Assembly: GCF_007859315.1 (NCBI RefSeq)
Contig: NZ_VOHA01000001.1
Span: forward strand, 62,001 to 126,000
Reading direction: 5' to 3'
DNA: 64,000 nucleotides
From: Reyranella sp. CPCC 100927
GTDB lineage: Bacteria; Pseudomonadota; Alphaproteobacteria; Reyranellales; Reyranellaceae
Shown: piece by piece, positions 43,649-52,288 of the stretch
Position numbering within the stretch: position 1 is the stretch's first letter
Layout: each line of letters begins with the position of its first letter
Made by a program: the position numbers and the translations under genes
Notes under the pieces: generated by a model
Told to the model about the DNA's origin: nothing
What the model saw: only the letters and a program-made list of their open reading frames with translations
Databases searched by the model: none

Positions 43649-44551
43649 ATGCTGGGAAAGATCGCCGCGTTGGTATTGGCGCTCGCCATCGGTGTCGGTG
43701 CTGGCTTAGAAGCCCAGGCACAGACGAAGACGACAACACCGGCCAAGTCGCCCAAGCCGGTTCACAAGGCAGCCCCCAAGAGTACCAGCGGCGCCCAGAG
43801 TGCCACGACGCGGCCCAGTCCCCGAAAGAAACCGGCGGCCCAGAGCGCTTCGACACGCCGGCCATCGCCACGGCGGGTGCAGCCGGTCAAGACGGCCCAA
43901 CGCTCGGCGACGGCGACGCGCGGCGTGCGTGCGGCCAAGAACAACCAGCTGCGGGCGGCCGGCCGGACGGTACGGCCCAATTCACGCCTGGCGGTGCGGC
44001 CCACCGCGGCCAGCCGGAGCGCGGTTGCCCTGCCGGACAAGCGCCGGTCCACCCGCTTCGGGCGGATGCCGACGTTCACCATGCCGAGCCCCCTGCCGGA
44101 CAATGGTGTGGCGCGCGCCTTGTCGCTGTACAACGTACACACTGGCGAGTCGCTCAACGTCACCTACTGGCACCGCGGTCAGTACGTGCAGTCCGAACTC
44201 GATCGCCTGAATGACTTCCTGCGCGACAGCCGCTCCGGCGATCAGGTCCAGATGGACCCCAAGCTGTTCGACATCCTGTGGCAGGTCCGCCGCCAGCTGG
44301 GCTCGACGGCGACGTATCGCGTGCTGTCGGGCTACCGCTCGCCGCAGACCAACGCCTGGCTGGCCAGCGTCAGCAGCGGCGTTGCCTCCGACAGCCTGCA
44401 CATGCGCGGCCAGGCGATGGACGTCATGCTGCCGGGGCGCACCGCCGGGCAGATCCGCCAGGCGGCGCGCATGCTGGGTCTGGGCGGTGTCGGCTACTAT
44501 CCGCGCAGCGGCTTCGTTCACCTCGACACCGGCCCCGTGCGGTACTGGTAA
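43649..44551 (+). CDS. DUF882 family cell-wall peptidase (YcbK/M15-like), exported
   Basis: A 300-residue protein with signal peptide (about 1-25), a long basic Ala/Pro/Thr/Arg-rich linker (about 27-135) and a C-terminal DUF882 domain (about 145-300). Metal-ligand-like elements are present: SDSLHMRGQAMDV (His and Asp) and SGFVHLDTG (His). RVLSGYRSPQTNAWLASVS is the usual approach to the site. Related proteins are zinc D,D-carboxypeptidases or peptidoglycan-binding. The basic linker may bind the cell wall. ATG 43649 is used, with an in-frame TTG two codons earlier. Confidence 0.9.
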   Translation: MLGKIAALVLALAIGVGAGLEAQAQTKTTTPAKSPKPVHKAAPKSTSGAQSATTRPSPRKKPAAQSASTRRPSPRRVQPVKTAQRSATATRGVRAAKNNQLRAAGRTVRPNSRLAVRPTAASRSAVALPDKRRSTRFGRMPTFTMPSPLPDNGVARALSLYNVHTGESLNVTYWHRGQYVQSELDRLNDFLRDSRSGDQVQMDPKLFDILWQVRRQLGSTATYRVLSGYRSPQTNAWLASVSSGVASDSLHMRGQAMDVMLPGRTAGQIRQAARMLGLGGVGYYPRSGFVHLDTGPVRYW

Positions 44552-44560
44552 GCCCGCCGG

Positions 44561-45949
44561 TCAGAGGGCCCTGAGAAAGGCCAGCAGGTCGGTCTTCTCC
44601 GGCTGTGTCAGCTTGAGCTCGAGGACCAGGTTGAAGAACTCGACCGTGTCGTCGAGCGTCAGCAGGCGGCCGTCGTGCAGATACGGCGGTGAGTCCTTGA
44701 TGCCGCGCAACGGAAAGGTCTTGATCGGCCCGTCGGCGGCCGCCATGCGGCCGTTGACGGTCTGCGGCTTGTAGAAGCGCTCGACCCGCAGGTTGTGCAT
44801 CAGATTGTCAGTGTAGTACGGCGGCGCATGGCAGGCGGCGCACTGGCCCTTGCCGAAGAAGATGGCCTCGCCGCGCAGTTCGCTTTCGTTCGCCTTCGAC
44901 CGGTCCAGCCGGCCCATGACATTGAGTTTCGGCGCCGGCGGGAAGTCGAGCAGGGCCTGGAATTCGGCCATGAAGTGCACCTGGCTGCCGCGCTCCAGCA
45001 CGTTCACGCCCTTCTTGGTTGCGGTCACCGGGTCGCCGTCGAAATAGGCGGCGCGCTGTTCGAACTCGGTGAAGTCCTCGATGCTTTTCAGCGCCCGCTG
45101 CGAGCCGAACAGGCGCTGGATGTTGACGCCGCGCAATGACGGCGTGTCGATGCGATGGCGGAACGGTTGCGGGCGGATGTCACCCACCAGGTGCGTCGAT
45201 GCGTTCGTGTGGCCGTTGGCGTGGCAGTCGAAGCAGGTCACGCCGCGGCTGGGCCGCTCGCTGCGCCGGTCCTCGGTCTGGTTGAACTGCTGCTGCGGGA
45301 AGGGCGTCAGCAGCAGCCGCAGGCCCTCGAGCTGCTTGGGATTGAGCACGCCGTTGAACAGTTCGAAGAAGTTGTCGATGGTCAGCAGCTTGCCCTGCGC
45401 GACATCGCCCAGGTCCGGCCGCGTCGTGAGAAAGATCGGCGCCGGAAACTCCGGCAGCAGGTGGTCGGGCAGGTCGAAATCGAGGTCGAAGCGGGTGAGA
45501 TCGCGCGCCTCCTGCCGCTTGATCTCATCGATGTGAAACTTCGGGAACACCATGCCGCCTTCGGGATGGTTCGGGTGCGGCAGCGGCAGGAAGCCCTTCG
45601 GGAACTGGTCACGATCGCGGATCTCCTCCGGCCGCATCGCACCCAGGCGATCCCATGACTGCCCGGCCGGCAGCTTGACGCGCACGCCGTCCTGCACGGG
45701 CTTGCCGCGCGCCATCGTCACGCCGGCGGCGGCGCGGTTGGCGAGATCGTAGCGCTCGTTCAGCAGGTCGAACTGCCGTCGCATGACGGCCGGTTTTTCT
45801 GCCTGCATGCGCGACAAGATCGTCGCGAAGGGCTCGGTCGTAACGACGGGCGAATAGCTGGACGGCGGCTTGTCGGATACTTGCGCCTGCGCCGCACTCG
45901 CGAATCCAGCGGCGACGAGTGCAAGCGTCGCTGACAGGGCTTTGCGCAT
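44561..45949 (-). CDS. di-haem cytochrome-c peroxidase-like protein (MauG/CcpA superfamily)
   Basis: A 462-residue periplasmic protein with signal peptide (1-23). The two c-type haem sites are Cys239-Phe-Asp-Cys-His243 (TCFDCHANG) and Cys370-Ala-Ala-Cys-His374 (QCAACHAPP). KTFPLRGIKDSPPYLHDGRLLTLDDTVEFFN near the end is typical of bacterial di-haem peroxidases. An N-terminal region of about 230 residues before the first haem is longer than in CcpA. GGAGA lies 6 bases before ATG 45949. Substrate and electron donor are unknown. Confidence 0.9.
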   Translation of the reverse strand: MRKALSATLALVAAGFASAAQAQVSDKPPSSYSPVVTTEPFATILSRMQAEKPAVMRRQFDLLNERYDLANRAAAGVTMARGKPVQDGVRVKLPAGQSWDRLGAMRPEEIRDRDQFPKGFLPLPHPNHPEGGMVFPKFHIDEIKRQEARDLTRFDLDFDLPDHLLPEFPAPIFLTTRPDLGDVAQGKLLTIDNFFELFNGVLNPKQLEGLRLLLTPFPQQQFNQTEDRRSERPSRGVTCFDCHANGHTNASTHLVGDIRPQPFRHRIDTPSLRGVNIQRLFGSQRALKSIEDFTEFEQRAAYFDGDPVTATKKGVNVLERGSQVHFMAEFQALLDFPPAPKLNVMGRLDRSKANESELRGEAIFFGKGQCAACHAPPYYTDNLMHNLRVERFYKPQTVNGRMAAADGPIKTFPLRGIKDSPPYLHDGRLLTLDDTVEFFNLVLELKLTQPEKTDLLAFLRAL

Positions 45950-46132
45950 ATCAGGTCTCCCTCTCACCCGCGAGGTCGACAAGTACGGCAGCCGCGCGGG
46001 CCACATGCGCAATGCGCGAGCGCACTCAATGGTTGCATCACATCACGGCCGTCATCCGTTCAAGATGACATGCGTGTGATGATTCACGCGACGGCGAACA
46101 GTCGCGTGCAACGCAGCGTTGAGAGGAAAGGA

Positions 46133-46711
46133 TCAGCCTCTGCCGCCGGCCTTGCGCAGGAGATCCGTGATGGAGCCGCCGCCGCGGCGCGACTCGCGCG
46201 CATAGGTCATCGCGGTGCGGCCAGTGTAGTCTGATACGTTGGGGTCGGCCTTCTTGTCGATCAGCGCGCGCACGATCTCGGTCGAGCCGTTGCGTGCCGC
46301 CATCATCAGGGCGGAGACGCCCTGGCGGTCCTGGGCGTTCACGCGGGGATTGCGCGTCAGAATGACCTTCACCATCTCGGGGTCGTTGCGTTCGGCGGCG
46401 CGGATCAGGGCGGTGCGGCCCTCGCGGTCGGTGCCGTCGACGATCGCACCGCCCTTCAACAGCGCGGCGGCGATTTCGACATGGCCCTTGGAAACGGCGA
46501 GGATCAGCAGCGGCTGGCGCTGCGCATCGACCTGGTTGGGGCTTTCACCCTTCAGCAGACCCTGCTGGACGCCGGCGAGGTCGCCTTTTTCGACGGCCGT
46601 CACCATCGGCCGCGACAACAGGATTTCGACCTGGGCGTGAACCGGGACGGCATGGGCGGTGCCCAGCGCCAATGCTGCCACCAAACGGATCATCGTCGTA
46701 CCACGCGCCAT
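46133..46711 (-). CDS. exported ankyrin-repeat protein
   Basis: A 192-residue protein with a signal peptide (about 1-27, ending PVHAQ) and four to five ankyrin repeats (about 38-185), such as GRTALIRAAERNDPEMVKVILTRNPRVNAQDRQGVSALMMAARNGSTEIVRALIDKKADPNVSDYTGRTAM. GGAGG at 5 bases supports ATG 46711. It is on the same strand as gshB, 19 bp downstream of it. Ankyrin repeats give protein binding; the periplasmic partner is unknown. The di-haem peroxidase two genes on is a possible partner. Confidence 0.9.
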   Translation of the reverse strand: MARGTTMIRLVAALALGTAHAVPVHAQVEILLSRPMVTAVEKGDLAGVQQGLLKGESPNQVDAQRQPLLILAVSKGHVEIAAALLKGGAIVDGTDREGRTALIRAAERNDPEMVKVILTRNPRVNAQDRQGVSALMMAARNGSTEIVRALIDKKADPNVSDYTGRTAMTYARESRRGGGSITDLLRKAGGRG

Positions 46712-46730
46712 GATCGCCTCCGTACTCGTC

Positions 46731-47681
46731 TCACGCGCCCGCCGCGCGCTTCGCCTCGATCACATCCCAGATGCGGCCTTCCAGGTTCACGCCGTCGAAG
46801 CGGTCGATCTGCTGCAGGCCGGTCGGCGACGTTACATTGATCTCGGTCAGCCAATCGCCGATCACGTCGATGCCCACGAAGATCAACCCGCGCTCCTTCA
46901 GCGCCGGGCCGATGGCCGCGCAGATATCGCGATCACGCGTGGTCAGGGTCGCTTTCACCGGCACGCCGCCGACATGCATGTTCGAGCGTGACTCGCCCGC
47001 CGCCGGCACGCGGTCGATGGCCCCGACCGGCTCGCCGTCGATCAGGATGATGCGCTTGTCGCCCTTGCGGACCTCCGGCAGGTAGCGCTGCGCGATGATC
47101 GGTTCGCGCGATGCCTTGGAGAACATCTCCAGCAGCGAATTGAGGTTCTCGTCATCAGGCTTGACGCGGAACACGCCGGCGCCGCCGTTGCCGAACAGCG
47201 GCTTCAGGATGATGTCCTTGTGCTCGTTGCGGAATTCGCGGATGCGGGCCGCATCGGACGCGATCAGGGTCGGCGGCATGAGGCCGTCGAAGTGCGCCAC
47301 GAACAGCTTTTCCGGCGCATTGCGGACATGGGCCGGATCGTTGACCACCAGCGTCCTGGGATGGATATGCTCAAGCAGATGCGTCGTCGTGATGTAGGCC
47401 ATGTCGAACGGCGGATCCTGCCGCAGCCACACCACGTCCACCGTCGCCAGGTCGAGGATCTCGGCCTCGCCCAGCTGGTAGTGTCGGCCTTTCTCGCGGC
47501 GGACCGTCATGGGCTGTGCCTTCGCCATGACCTTGCGGTCGCGGAAGAAAAGATCGGCCGGCGTGTAGTGATACAGCGTATGGCCACGCGCCTGCGCTTC
47601 AAGTGCCAGCACGAACGTCGAATCACCATCAATATCGACGGTCGAGACGTGGTCCATCTGGAAAGCGACAGCGAGACCCAT
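46731..47681 (-). CDS. gshB: glutathione synthetase
   Basis: ATP-grasp ligase joining gamma-glutamylcysteine and glycine, 316 residues, the usual bacterial length. It opens [31 protein letters not shown], then [53 protein letters not shown] and [29 protein letters not shown] 47681 follows GGAGG. It lies just downstream of the SirB1-like, yraN and rsmI genes, the common alphaproteobacterial order. Confidence 0.97.
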   Translation of the reverse strand: MGLAVAFQMDHVSTVDIDGDSTFVLALEAQARGHTLYHYTPADLFFRDRKVMAKAQPMTVRREKGRHYQLGEAEILDLATVDVVWLRQDPPFDMAYITTTHLLEHIHPRTLVVNDPAHVRNAPEKLFVAHFDGLMPPTLIASDAARIREFRNEHKDIILKPLFGNGGAGVFRVKPDDENLNSLLEMFSKASREPIIAQRYLPEVRKGDKRIILIDGEPVGAIDRVPAAGESRSNMHVGGVPVKATLTTRDRDICAAIGPALKERGLIFVGIDVIGDWLTEINVTSPTGLQQIDRFDGVNLEGRIWDVIEAKRAAGA

Positions 47682-47718
47682 GCACGTATCCTCCGGCGCC
47701 GTCGAACCGGCACCGGGC

Positions 47719-48603
47719 TCAGTTAAGCCGCCGCCGCAATTCGCGCAAGAGAGCCGTGGCGTCGCGCCGGGCCTTGGCGCGGGCGGCCGAAACCTCCATG
47801 TCCTGGGACGGCGGCGTCTGGGCATCGACTGCCAGGAACCGGTCGAAGGCGCGGCAGGCGGCGCCGACGGCGTCGATCTGCGCATTGAGCGCACCGGCCT
47901 CGAACCAGAGCTCGGGCCGATCCGGCGCGATGGCGGTCATGTGCTGCAGCGTCGCCGTGGCGCCGGTACTGTCGCCACTGCGCAGCTGGCGCACCTTGAT
48001 GTTGTTCTCCAACCGCAGCAGGACATCGTGATCGGACAAAGCGGTCACGTACTCGGGCCGCAGTTCGGCATCGGCGCCATGCACGGTCTTCAGCAGCCGG
48101 CGCAGGTCTGCCGGTTCCAGCGCGGTGCCCTCGTTGAAGGGGTCCAGGATGGTGCGCACACCGTCGCTTTCCAACTGGATCAGGAAGTGTCCGGGGAACG
48201 CCACGCCGACGCAGGTCCAGCCCTGGGCCCGCGCCGCTTGCAGCCAGATCAGGCTCAGCGCGACCGGCAGGCCGCGACGGCGGTCGATGACGCTCGCCAA
48301 ATCAGCGTTCTGCAGGTCATCGTAGGTCTCCCGGTCGCCGCGATAGCCGTGGCCGTTCGCCAACACGTCGCACAGCGCATCCGGTGGCGCCTGCCTGTCG
48401 CGCACCCGTGCCGCGACGTCGGCGCACAGCGTGGCCATATGCGTGCGATAGGGCGCCAGCTGGAGATCCGAACGACGCAGCGCCGAGAGAACCAGGCCAG
48501 CTTCGACAACGTCGATCGTCGCATCGTCGACAGGGCACAAGGCCGCCAGCCGCTCCAGCAGTTCGCTCTTCACATGAGTCGTCGACGTGCCCGCCATCGC
48601 CAT
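47719..48603 (-). CDS. SirB1-like protein (transglutaminase-like plus TPR)
   Basis: A 294-residue protein of the SirB1 family. Its N-terminal transglutaminase-like domain (about 70-200) has [51 protein letters not shown], and the C-terminal part (about 215-290) is TPR-like helical. The usual catalytic Cys of true transglutaminases is not evident, so it is probably non-enzymatic. It lies between yraN and gshB. Role unknown. Confidence 0.88.
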   Translation of the reverse strand: MAMAGTSTTHVKSELLERLAALCPVDDATIDVVEAGLVLSALRRSDLQLAPYRTHMATLCADVAARVRDRQAPPDALCDVLANGHGYRGDRETYDDLQNADLASVIDRRRGLPVALSLIWLQAARAQGWTCVGVAFPGHFLIQLESDGVRTILDPFNEGTALEPADLRRLLKTVHGADAELRPEYVTALSDHDVLLRLENNIKVRQLRSGDSTGATATLQHMTAIAPDRPELWFEAGALNAQIDAVGAACRAFDRFLAVDAQTPPSQDMEVSAARAKARRDATALLRELRRRLN

Positions 48604-48609
48604 CCGTCG

Positions 48610-48999
48610 CTATGGCCGCCAGGCGTCGACGACATGCGTCGGCCACCCGCGCGGCGTTACCAGCATGGCGTCGAACCTGATCGCGCAACCCGCCAACCCC
48701 TGACGACGCGCGATGAACATCTCCGCCGCGCGAGCGATGCGCCGCCACTGTGGCTCTGTCAAGGCGAAGGCGGCGTCCGTCGCGCTGGCCCGCGCCTTGA
48801 CCTCGACGAAGGCCACCACGTCGCCGCGCCGCACCACGATGTCGATTTCGCCCGCCGTTGCGCGCCATCGGCGGGCCAGCACGCGATACCCGCTCAGGCG
48901 CAGCCGCCACACGCAGCGCCATTCGGCCCAGCGGCCCATCCGGTCAGCCGCGATCCGCCGCGGATCGGCGGGCGGTCCGGGGGCCGGCCGGCCTTTCAT
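48610..48999 (-). CDS. YraN family (UPF0102) endonuclease-like protein
   Basis: A 129-residue protein with a PD-(D/E)xK nuclease-like core: GRWAEWRCVWRLRLSGYRVLARRWRATAGEIDIVVRRGDVVAFVEVKARAS, where GEIDIV and EVKAR carry the acidic and Lys residues. It overlaps the rsmI stop by 4 bp (ATGA), and this neighbour pair is widespread. Proposed to resemble Holliday-junction resolvases; activity is not established. Confidence 0.92.
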   Translation of the reverse strand: MKGRPAPGPPADPRRIAADRMGRWAEWRCVWRLRLSGYRVLARRWRATAGEIDIVVRRGDVVAFVEVKARASATDAAFALTEPQWRRIARAAEMFIARRQGLAGCAIRFDAMLVTPRGWPTHVVDAWRP

Positions 49000-49898
49000 T
49001 CGGGTTGACGTTTCAGCGCCAGCGCGCGGGCGTAGACCTCGCGCCGCGGTCGGCCGAAGCGCGCCGCCACCTCCGCCGCTGCTTCGCGCACGCCAGTCGC
49101 TGCCAGCGCTTCACGCAGGGCCATGTCGATATCGTCCTCGGTTGGCCCCGCTTGCGGTCCCGGCGGCGCGATCACCAGGACGATCTCGCCCTTGGGCGGT
49201 CCGCTGTCGCCATAGTGTTGCGCCAGCACATCGAGCGGCCCCCGCCGCACCTCCTCGAAGCGCTTGGTGAGTTCGCGGGCCACCGCCGCCGGGCGTGCGC
49301 CCAGCAACGCGGCGAGATCGGCCAGGGCCTCGACGAGGCGGTGCGGGGACTCGAAGAACACCAGGGTCGCCGGCACCGCCGCCAGCGCCGTGATGGCTTC
49401 GCGTCGCGCGTGTTGCTTGTTCGGCAGGAAACCGCCGAACAGGAAGCGATCATTGGGCAGTCCCGCCAATGCCAGGGCCGCCAGCGGCGCTGACGGACCA
49501 GGCACGGTGGTGACCGGTACGCCGGCGTCGATCGCGGCCCGGACCACGCGATGACCGGGGTCCGACACCAGCGGCATGCCAGCGTCGCTGACCAGTGCGA
49601 CGATATTGCCGGCGCGGACCTCGGTGACGATTCGGTCGGCGACAGTGTCTTCGTTGTGGTCGTGACAGGCGATCACGGTCGCTGAAATGCCGTAAAGCGT
49701 CAGCAGCGTGCGTGTGACCCGCGTGTCCTCGCAGGCGATGATGTCAGCGGCACGCAGGATGTCCAACGCACGCAGCGTGATGTCGCGGGCGTTGCCGATC
49801 GGCGTCGCCACAAGGTAAAGGCCTGGCGCTGGTTTACTTGCTTCGGCGCCGTCGCTACGGTCATCGGCTGCCGGCATTACTCGTGTGGGGACAGCCAT
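48996..49898 (-). CDS. rsmI: 16S rRNA (cytidine-1402-2'-O)-methyltransferase
   Basis: SAM-dependent tetrapyrrole-methylase-fold enzyme that methylates C1402 of 16S rRNA. About 300 residues. It shows GLYLVATPIGNARDITLRALDILRAADIIACEDTRVTRTLL, ALVSDAGMPLVSDPG, VPGPSAPLAALALAGLPNDRFLFGGFLP and FFESPHRL. ATG 49898 has GGAG 4 bases upstream; ATG 49877 is an alternative. The start codon overlaps that of the divergent lipoprotein gene, so each promoter must lie in the other gene's coding sequence. Confidence 0.95.
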   Translation of the reverse strand: MAVPTRVMPAADDRSDGAEASKPAPGLYLVATPIGNARDITLRALDILRAADIIACEDTRVTRTLLTLYGISATVIACHDHNEDTVADRIVTEVRAGNIVALVSDAGMPLVSDPGHRVVRAAIDAGVPVTTVPGPSAPLAALALAGLPNDRFLFGGFLPNKQHARREAITALAAVPATLVFFESPHRLVEALADLAALLGARPAAVARELTKRFEEVRRGPLDVLAQHYGDSGPPKGEIVLVIAPPGPQAGPTEDDIDMALREALAATGVREAAAEVAARFGRPRREVYARALALKRQPE

Positions 49899-51150
49899 GA
49901 TGCTCCGTTCGCTTGCGCCGTGTCCGTCGATGGGCCGCGGCCCGGGACCCGGTTTCGCCGGATGGCTGGCCATGGCGGCCGTCGGCCTGTTGCTGGGTGC
50001 TTGTGCCACCACCACGGCGCCGCAATCTAGCACGCCGCCACCGCCGCCAGCACCCGCCATCGCGCATGCCGATCCCAGGCCAGAACCGGCACCGCGCGTG
50101 ACGGCCACCGGCAAGCTCAAGGTCGCGCTGCTGCTGCCGTTGTCGGGACGCGCGCGTGACATCGGCAACTCGATGCTGGAGGCGGCGGAACTGGCGATCT
50201 TCGATGGCGCCGGTCGCGACATCGCCATCATTCCGATCGACACCGGCGACTCGCCCGACCGTGCCGTGGCTGCCGTGCAGCGGGCGGCGCAGAGCGGCGC
50301 GGTGATCCTGCTGGGGCCGCTGTTCGGTCCGGCCACGGCGGCGGCGGCGCTGGCCGCCCGTGACGCCAACCTGGAGATGGTGAGCTTCTCCAATGACGAG
50401 GGCGTGGCACAGCCCGGCGTCTACCCGATGGGACTGGGCGTGCAGACCCAGGTCCGTCGTGTGGCCGACTATGCGCTGTCCAAGGGCATCCGCCGCTTCG
50501 CCGCCTTCGCGCCGGCGACACCCTACGGCCAGCAGGCGACCCAGGCCTTGCGTGATGCGGTCACATCGCGCGGCGGCACGGTCGCTGCGGCCGAGCGCTT
50601 CAACTTCAAGGACGGCAACCTCACCGGCGGCGTCGATCGCGTGACGCAGGCCATCACCGCCGAGGGCAGCGGCACCACCGCTTTGCTGCTGCCGGTCGCG
50701 GGACCGCCGCTGGCAGCCGCGACGCAGGCCCTGACGACGACCAATCCGGACGCCAAGAAGGCCCAGCTCATCGGCACGGGCGTCTGGGATACGCCGGCCA
50801 TCGCCTCCGAGGGCGGCCTGTCGGGTGCCTGGTTTGCAGCGCCGGATCCCTCGCGGCGTGCCGAGTTCGAGCGCAAGTTCGAGGCTGTGCATGGCAAAGC
50901 ACCGCATCGTCTGGCGACCTTGGCGTACGACGCCGTCACCATGGCGGCCCGGCTGGCGCGGGCAAAGCCCGGCGGCGACTTCACGGCATCGGGGTTGACC
51001 GATCCCGCGGGTTTCCAGGGCCTCGACGGGCTGTTCCGGTTCCGCGCCGACGGGCGGGTCGAGCGGGCCCTGGCGGTGCTGGAAATCGGCAACGAGCGGG
51101 TGCGCATTGTCGACCCCGCCCCCTCAAGCCTGGACCAGCCGACCAACTGA
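49897..51150 (+). CDS. penicillin-binding protein activator LpoA-like lipoprotein
   Basis: A 417-residue lipoprotein with signal and lipobox (LLLGACATT, acylated Cys about residue 32). A Pro-rich linker precedes a periplasmic-binding-protein type I domain (KLKVALLLPLSGRARDIGNSMLEAAELAIFD). In Gammaproteobacteria LpoA stimulates PBP1A; alphaproteobacterial members are annotated by analogy, and the role is inferred. GGGGA lies 7 bases before the ATG. Its start overlaps the rsmI start on the other strand, the usual lpoA/rsmI divergence. Confidence 0.88.
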   Translation: MMLRSLAPCPSMGRGPGPGFAGWLAMAAVGLLLGACATTTAPQSSTPPPPPAPAIAHADPRPEPAPRVTATGKLKVALLLPLSGRARDIGNSMLEAAELAIFDGAGRDIAIIPIDTGDSPDRAVAAVQRAAQSGAVILLGPLFGPATAAAALAARDANLEMVSFSNDEGVAQPGVYPMGLGVQTQVRRVADYALSKGIRRFAAFAPATPYGQQATQALRDAVTSRGGTVAAAERFNFKDGNLTGGVDRVTQAITAEGSGTTALLLPVAGPPLAAATQALTTTNPDAKKAQLIGTGVWDTPAIASEGGLSGAWFAAPDPSRRAEFERKFEAVHGKAPHRLATLAYDAVTMAARLARAKPGGDFTASGLTDPAGFQGLDGLFRFRADGRVERALAVLEIGNERVRIVDPAPSSLDQPTN

Positions 51151-51166
51151 TCCGGTAGGGGGAAGC

Positions 51167-51547
51167 ATGGAGTACGATCGCAACAACATCTTTGCGCGCA
51201 TCCTGCGCGGTGAGTTGCCGTGCCGGAAAGTCTACGAGGACGAACACGCGCTGGCGTTTCACGACATCAATCCGCTGGCGCCGGTCCACGTGTTGGTCGT
51301 GCCCAAGGGCGACTACGTGTCGAACGCCGACTTCTCCGCCCGGGCGCCGGATGCCCTGGTCGTTGGCTTCTGGCGTGCCGTGGGCGAGACGGCACGGGTC
51401 CTGGGCCTGGAGCCGGAGGGCTATCGCCTGGTCGCCAATCACGGTCCCAAGGGCGGCCAGATCGTGTTTCATTTTCACGTTCACATTTTCGGGGGCCGAC
51501 AGATGAGCCACCGGATGGGCAACATGCCGCGGCCGGACGACGCGTGA
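51167..51547 (+). CDS. HIT family (HINT-type) nucleotide hydrolase
   Basis: A 126-residue histidine-triad protein. NNIFARILRGELPCRKVYEDEHALAFHDINPLAPVHVLVVPKGDY is the Hint N-terminal pattern, and the triad is His102-Phe-His104-Val-His106 in VFHFHVHIFGG. It removes AMP or related groups from purine phosphoramidates. The ribosome site is GGGGGAAG before ATG 51167, 16 bp after the lipoprotein gene. Confidence 0.95.
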   Translation: MEYDRNNIFARILRGELPCRKVYEDEHALAFHDINPLAPVHVLVVPKGDYVSNADFSARAPDALVVGFWRAVGETARVLGLEPEGYRLVANHGPKGGQIVFHFHVHIFGGRQMSHRMGNMPRPDDA

Positions 51548-51613
51548 GCCGCCATCCCGGTGCCCCAATGGCCGGCCAGGGTGCAGTGTCCACTTTTGCT
51601 CGCAGGTAAGCCT

Positions 51614-52183
51614 ATGCACCGCCTCGGTTTCCTTCCTGTCGCCATGCTGGCGCTGGCTGTACCGTCGGTCGCGCCGCGCGCTGAAACGATGCCCAAGCCC
51701 ACCGCCGACTACAGTGCCGAGGGAACCATCACGTCGGGCAAGGGCAGCAACCCGGCCACGGTGCGCCACGGCGCCGGCAAGTTGCGGATCGACACGCATG
51801 TCGACGGCAAAAAGGCAGCGATCTATGTCGATCTCGCGGCGCGCACGGCGACCGTCGTCAGCCAGCGCCTGGGCCAGAAGATCGCCATGGAGATCGATCC
51901 CGAGCGCGCCAGCGACGCCGTGAACATGCTGGATCGTGACGCCAAGCGCGTAGGCGAGGCGAAAGTCGCCGGCGAGACGTGCGATGAGTATGAGTTCGAG
52001 ACGTCCAAGGGGCACAAGGTGATGACCTGCGTGACGCGCGACGGCATCGCGCTGCGCACGCGCGACATCAGCCGAAACCGCGTGGTCTGGGAAGCGTCGC
52101 AGGTCACGCGCGCGCCGCAGGACGCGGCCCAGTTCGTGCTGCCCGCCGACGCAATCCCGCTGCAGATTCCGAAACTCCGCTAG
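51614..52183 (+). CDS. exported DUF4412-like protein
   Basis: A 189-residue protein with signal peptide (about 1-24, ending PRAET). A beta-rich mature part has DGKKAAIYVDLAARTATVVSQRLGQKIAMEID and KVAGETCDEYEFETSKGHKVMTCVTRDGIALRTRD. The 'x-G-x-x-C-D-x-Y/W' element resembles DUF4412 and LolA-like proteins. Probably a periplasmic lipid- or ligand-binding protein; the role is inferred. Confidence 0.72.
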   Translation: MHRLGFLPVAMLALAVPSVAPRAETMPKPTADYSAEGTITSGKGSNPATVRHGAGKLRIDTHVDGKKAAIYVDLAARTATVVSQRLGQKIAMEIDPERASDAVNMLDRDAKRVGEAKVAGETCDEYEFETSKGHKVMTCVTRDGIALRTRDISRNRVVWEASQVTRAPQDAAQFVLPADAIPLQIPKLR

Positions 52184-52193
52184 CTTTTTTCCG

Positions 52194-52216
52194 CCTCCCC
52201 AACTGCGCGAGGGAGG
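52194..52216. repeat. CCTCCC...GGGAGG hairpin after a T-run
   Basis: A run of six T follows the stop codon (52185-52190). It is followed by CCTCCC (52194-52199), 11 nt, and GGGAGG (52211-52216). The unit resembles those in the 23113 and 58942 elements. It may be a member of the same dispersed family and may assist termination. Confidence 0.45.
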
Positions 52217-52288
52217 GCCGATCGCCCCCTCGAAATTGCCGTCAGGTGGCGGATAGCGCAGGATCACCGCCGGGTGTTCACTGCGGGC

